Of a stretch of DNA of 36,685 nucleotides, positions 1-9,000 are shown one piece after another. A program made the translations under genes and the position numbers. The stretch's first letter is position 1, and each line of letters opens with the position of its first letter. Location: positions 1 through 36,685 of the IMG/VR virus record IMGVR_UViG_3300037502_000642; one strand, given 5' to 3'. The notes under the pieces are model-generated. The model was not told where the DNA came from and did not search any database. It saw only the letters and a list, made by a program, of their open reading frames with translations. Source of the stretch: a virus.

Positions 1-10
1 TCCAAGTACA

Positions 11-700
11 ATGCGTGATATTGAATATGAAAAGTTTGATTACAATATTATCAAGCCAAACATTAATCCTTTTGCTGACACATTAGTAAATGAAATGTGG
101 CCCTTCTTCAGAAATCTTTGGAGAGCGAGGGGCGGATATGCGGCACAAGTTAAGTTTAGTCCTGAACTAGACTTAAAAGAATTTGGTAGCCAATATGGTC
201 CAGGCATGTATACTGCAACATTTAACTTTAGAATTAATGATGCAGGTCAGTGGCATGCAGACTTTAAGTATAAGTTTGACCAAATAGACAATCCATATGA
301 TGATAGACTACCCCCTCCAGAGGGTCGTAAAGGTCCGTTCTATGCACAAGACTACTCACGTTTGCAAAGTAATACTGCAAAACGTGCTAGAAAGATTGCA
401 AAGCCTAGTTGGAGTGTAGATGAAGGGCGTAGTGGACAAGATTTTAGTGACTTACTACGTGAGGAAGCAGAACTCAATGCTAGTATAGATTTCTCATTTG
501 AATACCATTATGTTGGTGATGGCGATTGGAGTGATTTAGAGCAGTACAGAGTAGATGTTTCTAATGTCAAACGTGAAGCCATTCCTGAGAAGGAAGCAAT
601 GAGTGCATTAGACTTTGCTAAACAAGCGCAACCCAATGTTCAGTCAGTCCCTATAACTAGTATCACACGTAAAGTTAGCAAGCCGGCCTTCCCAGTATAA
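11..700 (+). CDS. Unknown protein, probably the C-terminal part of a gene cut by the window edge
   Basis: The reading frame stays open upstream of the first ATG to the window edge and no ribosome binding site fits in the 10 bases available, so the true start may lie outside. The visible 229 residues are rich in aromatic and charged residues, with a Pro-rich patch (residues about 97-107) and basic stretches. I see no signal peptide, membrane segment or catalytic motif and do not recognise the family. It ends 50 bases before the next gene, and the gap holds a late promoter inside a hairpin. A virion or assembly role would suit the location but nothing in the sequence proves it. Confidence 0.75.
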   Translation: MRDIEYEKFDYNIIKPNINPFADTLVNEMWPFFRNLWRARGGYAAQVKFSPELDLKEFGSQYGPGMYTATFNFRINDAGQWHADFKYKFDQIDNPYDDRLPPPEGRKGPFYAQDYSRLQSNTAKRARKIAKPSWSVDEGRSGQDFSDLLREEAELNASIDFSFEYHYVGDGDWSDLEQYRVDVSNVKREAIPEKEAMSALDFAKQAQPNVQSVPITSITRKVSKPAFPV

Positions 701-747
701 ATTTCCTTAGTTTTATGTGACTATAAATAAGAAAGTCACACTGGGAA
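689..747 (+). promoter_or_regulatory. Bulged inverted repeat enclosing a late promoter and masking the ribosome binding site
   Basis: TTCCCAGT (689-696) pairs with ACTGGGAA (740-747), and TGTGACT (716-722) pairs with AGTCACA (734-740). The right arm is paired almost without interruption from 734 to 747 and contains the GGGAA that serves as Shine-Dalgarno for the gene at 751. The box TATAAATA (722-729) lies between the arms, so RNA starting near 735 would lack the left arms and leave the site free. Confidence 0.65.
722..729 (+). promoter_or_regulatory. T4-type late promoter box TATAAATA
   Basis: An exact match to the T4 late promoter -10 element. It lies 22 bases before the ATG at 751 and is the only late box seen before the close-packed block that runs to 10735, so it probably drives the whole block. 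The start point expected from T4 spacing is about 735. Confidence 0.65.
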
Positions 748-750
748 ATA

Positions 751-1497
751 ATGGAAAAAATAATGCTAATTGCCGGATGTAGCCATGCAGCCGGCTCTGA
801 AATAAATGGATTAGAGGATAGTGTTTATAATAGGCAACATTCTTTTGGGAATTTAGTTGCCTTTAACTATGGTTATAAACCTATTAACATATCACAAAAT
901 GGAATGACCAACAGTGGCATAACACGTTCCATTCTAAAGTGGATAGAGAAGTTTTATGATCCTAATAAAATAGAGTTGTTTGTCTTAGTGTCTTGGACTG
1001 AAAGTACAAGATTAGAGATTCCAGCAGATAGAAATTTTTGGTACAATGGGTCAAGCAAAGCCGCTGATTGGTTTGACGAGACTGCTAATACTTATTTCAG
1101 AATTAATTTGGGATGGGAAGGTGGTGATGCAGAAGAAAAAGCACTGTTTCCTTCTTATCAAAAATTTATGGTTCAAAATGAAAAGTTTTTAGAATTAACT
1201 AGCATTAATAATGTATTATTGGTACAATACTTGTTGCAATCTAAGGACATAAAGTATATCATGTGTAATGCTATGCATATGTTCACGCTACCTAGTAAAC
1301 ACAACCAAGAACTGTTATCATTAGTAGATTCTTCACGGTACTATAATATGAAAAACAACGATGCTAGTTTCTTTTGGAAGTATAGAAATTTAGGATACAG
1401 CAATCCAAAGGCAAAATATTGGCATCATGGAGAAGAACCGCATCAACTCTATGCAAAAGAACTGTGTGAATTTATAGGAGAAAACAAATGCTTATAA
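751..1497 (+). CDS. SGNH/GDSL-hydrolase-like protein
   Basis: This 248-residue protein has an SGNH-like layout. The N-terminal strand ends in AGCSHAAGSE (about residues 8-17), where the Ser sits in the nucleophile position with GCS instead of the usual GDS. Block II-like QNGMTNSG is near residue 49, a strand followed by SWTEST is near 80, and a late His-rich segment (YWHHGEEPH, near 225) could supply the catalytic His. Family members remove acyl groups from sugars or lipids; the substrate here is unknown. It opens a block with a carbamoyltransferase and two further SGNH-like proteins, which suggests work on a surface glycan. The start is supported by GGGAA upstream. Its end overlaps the next small gene. 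Confidence 0.6.
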   Translation: MEKIMLIAGCSHAAGSEINGLEDSVYNRQHSFGNLVAFNYGYKPINISQNGMTNSGITRSILKWIEKFYDPNKIELFVLVSWTESTRLEIPADRNFWYNGSSKAADWFDETANTYFRINLGWEGGDAEEKALFPSYQKFMVQNEKFLELTSINNVLLVQYLLQSKDIKYIMCNAMHMFTLPSKHNQELLSLVDSSRYYNMKNNDASFFWKYRNLGYSNPKAKYWHHGEEPHQLYAKELCEFIGENKCL

Positions 1498-1583
1498 GAT
1501 GGATAAAATCACTTATTAGAGAATATAAGTATAGAAAACGCTTAAAAGAATTACGTAAAAGAGACCCATTTATTTACAAATGA
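1488..1583 (+). CDS. 31-residue basic protein
   Basis: A short frame of 31 codons starts with ATG at 1488 behind a good Shine-Dalgarno (AGGAGAA). It overlaps the end of the preceding gene and ends in an ATGA overlap with the carbamoyltransferase start at 1580. The product is strongly basic (begins MLIRWIKSLI, ends RDPFIYK) and likely one amphipathic helix. Overlap on both sides suggests translational coupling, so it may also serve to deliver ribosomes to the carbamoyltransferase, which has no strong site of its own. Function is unknown. It is easily missed because of its length. Confidence 0.7.
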   Translation: MLIRWIKSLIREYKYRKRLKELRKRDPFIYK

Positions 1584-3058
1584 ATCACATAGGAATAAGT
1601 TGCGGTTTTCATGACGCTGGATTAAGTGTCATAGGAAATAACGGAGAAATACTATTTGCTGGTCATAGCGAACGCTATAGCAAATATAAACATGATAAAG
1701 ACCTGTGCGGTGATATCGCAAGAGATGCCTTACGCCACATTACAGATGATTATCAGTTACACTATTATGAAAAGCCTTGGTTAAAAGCCTTGCGACAATT
1801 ACGTGCAGGACAACGTTTAGGTCCATTTTTTCCTAAAGGAATTATAGGACCTGCTGTAATGGAAGAGTTTGGTGATAAACCAATCAAGACGCATGTACAT
1901 CATATGACACATGCGGCGGCAGGATTTCAAACAAGCCCCTTTGATGATGCTACCGTAGTTGTTATTGATGCTATCGGCGAACTAGATTGTATTACAATTT
2001 GGGATGCTTGGTACGATGATAAAGGAATCGCACAATATAAGAAATTATGGAGTAGAAAATATCCTAATAGTATTGGACTAATGTATAGCGCAATGACTGA
2101 TTATGTTGGACTTAAGCCAATGGATGAAGAATATATTCTTATGGGTATGGCTGCATATGGTAAAGTAAAATACTATAACAAAATTGAAAGTGAGTTCTTA
2201 GAAGATAGAACCGCCATGACATTCAAGCGCAATTTACATATAGGCATTGAAGATAAGTTCTTTGGTGAAGCAGATAATATGGATATAGCCGCAAGTACAC
2301 AGGCTCTTACTGAAGATTTGATACAAGTTATAATGAGTAAAGCACGTATGATAGGCAAGAGCCGTAATCTTGTATACGGCGGTGGTGTTGCACTTAACTG
2401 TCTTGCAAATAGATTGTTAGGTAACTTCTTTGAAAAGATGTGGATTATGCCCAATCCAGGAGATGCAGGCAATAGTTTAGGCGCAGCCGCATTGGGATAT
2501 GGTAAGAAACTCACATGGTCTGATGCTTTCTTAGGTCACAACATTAAAGGTGATTACCCTGTAGAAGCAGTCATACAAGAATTAGAAACAAACAAAATGG
2601 TAGGCGTTGCTAATGGTAGAGCAGAGTTTGGACCAAGAGCATTAGGCAATCGCAGTTTGTTGGCAGATCCTCGTGGTCCTGAAATAAAGGACAAAGTTAA
2701 TGAAATCAAACGTAGACAAAAATTTAGACCCTTTGCTCCAGTCATTCTTGAGGAACATGTGGATCAGTATTTTGACATGCCTCGCAATTGGACTGATAGT
2801 AGGTATATGCAAGTCATCGCCACTTGCAGGCATCCTGACCTTTATCCCGCTATTGTTCATCACGACAGCACTAGTCGTGTACAGACAGTTCCTAAAGATC
2901 GATCTGGGATACGACAACTCTTAGAAGCATGGTATGCTAAGACGGGCTGTCCTATGCTACTCAATACAAGTTTAAATATTCGAGGAGAACCTATGGTAAA
3001 TGATAGACATGATGCTGATAGGTTTGAAACACGTTATAATCTTAAGGTAATTTCATAA
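1580..3058 (+). CDS. Carbamoyltransferase, NodU/CmcH family
   Basis: This 492-residue protein shows the NodU/CmcH signatures in order: an N-terminal ASKHA-like strand (IGISCGFHDAGLSVI, residues 4-18), HSERYSKYKHDK (29-40), a His cluster HHMTHAAAGF near 107, a second phosphate-binding strand VVVIDAIGE, MGMAAYGK, GGGVALNCLANR, NPGDAGNSLGAA, and the YrdC-like carbamoyl-adenylate end with EFGPRALGNRS and LLNTSLNIRGEP. Family enzymes transfer a carbamoyl group from carbamoyl phosphate to a sugar or similar hydroxyl using ATP. Here the acceptor is unknown; the flanking SGNH-like genes and the giant repeat protein point to a glycan. The length is somewhat below typical cellular members (about 550-600). 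It starts in an ATGA overlap with the 31-residue gene. Confidence 0.9.
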   Translation: MNHIGISCGFHDAGLSVIGNNGEILFAGHSERYSKYKHDKDLCGDIARDALRHITDDYQLHYYEKPWLKALRQLRAGQRLGPFFPKGIIGPAVMEEFGDKPIKTHVHHMTHAAAGFQTSPFDDATVVVIDAIGELDCITIWDAWYDDKGIAQYKKLWSRKYPNSIGLMYSAMTDYVGLKPMDEEYILMGMAAYGKVKYYNKIESEFLEDRTAMTFKRNLHIGIEDKFFGEADNMDIAASTQALTEDLIQVIMSKARMIGKSRNLVYGGGVALNCLANRLLGNFFEKMWIMPNPGDAGNSLGAAALGYGKKLTWSDAFLGHNIKGDYPVEAVIQELETNKMVGVANGRAEFGPRALGNRSLLADPRGPEIKDKVNEIKRRQKFRPFAPVILEEHVDQYFDMPRNWTDSRYMQVIATCRHPDLYPAIVHHDSTSRVQTVPKDRSGIRQLLEAWYAKTGCPMLLNTSLNIRGEPMVNDRHDADRFETRYNLKVIS

Positions 3059-3061
3059 TTT

Positions 3062-6000
3062 ATGCTAAGAGATGTATTTTATTTCGGTAAAAAACCAAAC
3101 GCACACCCTAGAGAAAGACTAGCAAAGTCATTAGATGATGCTAGAATGCAAGCCTCAACCAAAGACTTTTGGATCATTAATGAATTTTGTGATTACAAAA
3201 ACTTTGATTGGGACTTTGACTTTGAATTTTTACCTGATGAAGATGTATGGGCTGAAGATCATAACAATGTATGGCCCAGTGTTTATCAAAAAGATAGTGG
3301 TACATGGTTGTGCGCTAAACAAAAAAGTGATATCACAATATACAGAAATGATGTACAACCACTAAAGCGTAAAAACGAAAAGAATGACAACTGGGTATTG
3401 CATGATTTAATTGATGAAACTAAATTTGACTTTGGCTGGCATCCTGATCCTACTGACCCTCCTTATATCTATAAGTGGGGTAGTAAATTTTATCCAGCGC
3501 AATTTCAAACTGTATTAGAGTATCGTGTACCGGGTGCAATAGATGTTAAGTACATGGATACAATTGTTGAGTTGCTACCTCAATATGAACGTTGGGTAGA
3601 AAATCATAAGATAGATAGAAACAAATTTGATTTGTCATGGAGACCTGATCCAATGGATCCTCCATACATTTATGTTTGGGGTAATCCTCATATAGACCCT
3701 ACATTAGAATCTACATTAGAATACCATACACCGGGCGCTACTGATAAAAAGTATATGCCTGAAAAACTTGTTGTGTTGCCACAATGGGAACGTTGGGTAG
3801 AACATACCCCGGTCGATAAGTTGCGTAGTGAAAAAAATGGCTTTGACTTTAGTTGGAGACCAGATCCGCGTGAGCCTGCATACAATTATGTATGGGGCAA
3901 TAAATTTGAAGATGCTGAAATAGTACCTACGCTAGAGTATCGCATGGCAGATGCAACACAAGTAAAATATATGACAGAACGTGTTGATGTATTACCACAA
4001 TGGGAACGTTGGAGTGTAATACAAGATATTGAAGAATCAACATTTGACTTTAGTTGGAGACCGGATCCACGTGAACCTTTACTGAATTATATTTTTGGTA
4101 ATGAATTATATGACGGTACAATCATGCCTACCATTGAGTATAGAATGGAAGGTGCAACAGAAACAAAATACATTGATAATTGGACAAAACCTAAGTTTAA
4201 ATCTAACAAGTCTCTTTTTGAATTCTTAGAAGATAGTGATGGGTTGGATTATAGTTGGAGACCTAATCCAACCAGTCCACCATATATCTATGCTTGGGGC
4301 AATCAGTGGAATAAGCCTGAAGATAAAGTAAGTGTGCAGTATGTTGTAGAAGGTGCAACAGAATACAAGTACATGAGTGAACGTGCTATACGTAAACACT
4401 GCATGGACAACTGGATCATACCTAGTGACGTTGATGTTACAGGATTTGACTTCAGTTGGGAACCTAGCCCAGCAGACCCTGCATATATCTATGAGTTTGG
4501 TACACAATGGCAAAAGACAGGTGGCCCAAAATATGTTGTGCCCGGTGCAACACAAGTCAAATACGTTGATATCTTTAAAGTAAAGAAGTTACCTAGTAGG
4601 GCTAACTGGACTATACCTAAGAATGTAGACGTTACAAACTTTGACTTCAGTTGGCATCCAGATGATACAAGTCCACCATACATATATCACTTTGCTACTC
4701 AATGGGCAACTAGCGGTGGACCAATCTATACAGTCCCAGGTGCAACAGAAGTTAAGTATATTGATGATCAGGTTGCTAAGATGTTACCTGATAAAACAAA
4801 TTGGGAGTATGATAGTAATCTAATTGACGATACATCATTTGATTTTAGTTGGCATCCATATGTAGAAGATCAACCATACATCTATGTGTTTGGCACACAA
4901 TGGCAAAAGACAGGTGGTCCGCGTTATATAACTCCAGGTTGTCACAAAAATAGTCCTATCAAATATATTGACACACGTATTTTAAAAGCAAAGCGTAAGC
5001 CATGCATGGACAATTGGGTCGTATTAGATAACTTGAACGTTATTGATTTTGATTATAGTTGGCATCCAGATGATACTGAAGAAGCGTATATCTATCAGTT
5101 TGGTAATAATCAGTATCCTGCTGAGATAATGCCTACTGTAGAATACACAGTGCAGGGTGCAAAACAATTTAAGTATGTGCATGATATCGTTGCTACGTTA
5201 GGCCCTGATAAAACTAATTGGGAGATACCAAAGAACATTGATGATACTGGATTTGATTATAGTTGGAAGCCTAATCCTAAAGACCCCTCATACATATATG
5301 AGTTTGGTACTCAATGGCAAAAGACAGGCGGCCCTCGATATGTAGCATATAAAGCAACTGAAGTCAAATACGTTGATACACAAAAAGTAAAACGTTTAGA
5401 GTCTAAAGACAATTGGACTATTCCAAGCAATTGTGACATTACAGGCTTTGACTTCAGTTGGCATCCAGATGATACAAGTCCAGCATACATTTACTATTTT
5501 CCAACTCAGTGGGCACTAAGCGGCGGACCAGTATATACAGTACCCGGTGCTACTGAAGTTAAGTATGTTGAAGATCAAACTGCTATTGCTACTGTTGATA
5601 AAACTAACTGGATAGTACCAGATGATGTTGATGCAGATAGTTTTGATTTCAGTTGGCATCCCTATGTAGATGATCAACCATATATCTATCAATTTGGTAC
5701 ACAGTGGCAAAAAACAGGTGGACCAAGATATGTCACACCAGGATGCCATAAGAATAGTCCTGTCAAGTATATTGACACACGTATTTTAAAAGCAAAGAAA
5801 AAATCTTCAACTAACAATTGGGAGATACCTGACAACTTAGATGTTAAGGACTTTGACTTCAGTTGGCACCCTGATGATACCGAAGAGCCATTCATTTATC
5901 AGTTTGGTACACAGTGGCAAAAAACAGGTGGACCAAGATATGTAGTTCCTGGTGCAAAGGCTTTTAAGTATATTGACTTACAAAAAGCAAAACGTATGCC

Positions 6001-9000
6001 GTCTATGGAAAACTGGGATGTACCTTCTTACGTTGACATAGATGGATTCGACTTTAGTTGGCACCCTGATGATACAGGGGAACCCTATAATTATATGTTT
6101 CCCACCGAGTGGCAACAACAGGGTGGACCTGTATATAAGATGCAAGGTGCTGATAGTGAAGCATACATGGCACATCCTGTTGCAAAAACTAAAGCACAAA
6201 CAGACAACTGGATAATACCTAATGATATTGATGTGACAGAGTTTGCACTAAATTGGCATCCGCATCCTAAAGACCCTCCAATGGTATATCAGTTTGGTAC
6301 TCAATGGCAAAAAACAGGTGGACCTAAATATATAAGTAAACATGCAGACTCTAGCAGTCCAATCAAATACATTGATGTTTCTAAAGCCAAAAAGTTACCT
6401 AACAAAAAGAATTGGAAAATTCTTCACAAGTATGATGTTGTAGATTTTGATTATAGTTGGCACCCAGATGATACTGACGAGCCATTTACATATCAGTTTG
6501 GTAACAAGTATTTTTCTGCCGAACAGATGCCAACATTAGAGTATCGTGTTAAAAAATCAAATAAAGTAAAGTATATACATGAACCTGTAGCAACATTATC
6601 AGAAGATAGAACTAACTGGGAAATTCCTAAGGATGTAGACGTTACAGATTTTGATTTTAGTTGGAGACCTAGTCCGTTGGATCCTCCTTATATCTATCAA
6701 TTTGGAACACAACATCAAAAGACAGGTGGTCCTAGGTACGTAGTAAAAAATGCTACTAACATAAAGTATGTAGATACTTTAAAAGCACGTAAACTTCCTA
6801 CTAAACAAAACTGGGATATACCTCCTAATATTGATATTAAGGATTTTGATTTTAGTTGGCATCCAGATGATACTGATCCTCCCTACATATATCAATATGG
6901 TACACAATGGGCATTGACTGGTGGCCCAAGATACATAGTTCCCGGTGCTACAGAAACAAAATACGTAGAAGGAACAATTGCTAGAGTAGGTTCAAATATG
7001 CAAAATTGGGAAGTACCCAATGATATTGCAAAAGAAGAATTTGACTTTAGTTGGCACCCATATGCAGAAGATGAACCGTTTATCTATCAATTTGGAACAC
7101 AGCATCAAAAGACCGGAGGTCCAAGATACATTGTGCCCGGTGCTACTCAAGTAAAATATATTGACAGACGTATCTTAAAGGCACGAAAGTTACCTAAGAA
7201 GGCTAACTGGAGAATTTCTAACGGAGTTACTACTTCTAAATTTGACTTTAGTTGGCATCCAGATGATACGTCACCTCCTTATATCTATCAATTTGGTACT
7301 ATAGAGGATCCTATTGATGGTCCTAAATATCTGACTCCAAACAACAACGGGGAAACAGTTTATCTAAACAGAATAGAATTATTAGAGGAAGTAAAAACTG
7401 TAGATTATCCTAAGTATAATATAGTCACAACATTGGAAGATTTAATTACAGAGCATTCAACTGAAATATTTTGGGCTACACGTACTGATATTGATTATTC
7501 TAATTTTGATTTTGATTGGCGTCCAAACATAGAGCAAGCACAGTATGTACATGTGTTTGGCCAAAGTGAAAGCATTAAATCACAAACATATTTTGTTAAC
7601 GCTGTATTATGGAATAAAGGATTTAAAGAATTTAATTTCGTTGAAAAGCAAGATCAGAAAAACGTAGATGAACTTGATATGTTTTTTGTTGATAAAGGAA
7701 ATCCTGAAGCACAAAAACGATTTGATACACTTAAGGCTAGATATCCTAAGTTACAAAAAACACGTTATCTAAACAGTTGGGTTGATACTGTTAACCGTTG
7801 CTGTAATCGTTCTAGTAGCGCATTGTTATGGGTATTGAATAGTGAATTAGATTATACTAATTTCAATTTTGATTATTATCCTAATCCATGGCAGACTAAA
7901 ATGGTTCATGTATTTGGTACTCAATGGAGCCACTGGGGTACGACATTTATGGTTAACCGAGAGTCTTTCCCCGCTGATACAAAATATATTAAAATCATAG
8001 AACACTTGAGTAATTTAAATTTTGTAAAAGAAAATAAGGCATACGCAACAAAATGTGTACATGATATTGTACTAATTGATCATGGTAATAAAGATATTTC
8101 AGAAACAATAGACTTTTTAAAATCTAAATCTAATGGAGACATAACAATCTTCAAGTATGTCACTAGTTATCTCAACACGTTAAGAACAGTTGTAAGTAAA
8201 TTACCTAATAAGAAAGAACATTACGTATGGATTTGTAGCAGTGTATGTGATTACAAGACTTTTGATTTTAGTTACATTGTTGATCCTTTCTCCAGAGACA
8301 ATTTACACGTATTTCCTAGCGACAAACAAAAATTTGGAGATACATTCTTTGTAGACGTAAACAAGTTGCGTGAATTAATAACTAGTGTTGAACTACTTGA
8401 AGATTACAAAGTTAATTATAATCAGGCACAAAAAGCCATTAGACTACCTGCTCCTACTGTAGTTGTAAACGAAGATACGCATGTAAACGCAATTCATAAC
8501 TTGCAAGATTTTCCATATACTATCTTAGTGACAGAAGATAATAAGAATATAGACAGTGTTGATGTTGAACCTATGTCACTGTGGGATTCTTCTACTAAAA
8601 ACATTATTGTAACTAGTGTTGGCGCCACAAGAATCATAGTACCAAATGAAGTTAAAGATTATGTAAAGACACAGTTGTATGATTACCCATACATCAAAAA
8701 ATCATCGAAACTAGCAATGTCTACTCCGATGGACATTGTATTTTTAAGTAATGGCGAAACTGGTGCGGAAGAAAACTACGAGCATTTGTTAAAAATAACC
8801 AAAGGTTTAAAGAATAGGGTTGTTAGAGTTGAAGGTGTAAAGGGGCGTGTAGCCGCATATAGGGCCGCAGTAGAAGCAAGTAACACCCCATGGGCATTTA
8901 CAGTATTTGCTAAGTTGAAAGTTAGTGCTAAGTTTGATTTTAACTGGCAACCGGATAGATTACAAATGCCTAAGCATTATGTATTCCAAGCAAAGAACCC

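Noticed and set aside
3389-7372. Regular repeats that might suggest a CRISPR array or non-coding satellite
   Set aside because: The period (about 195 bp) is a multiple of three, units diverge mainly at synonymous or conservative positions, and one frame is open throughout.
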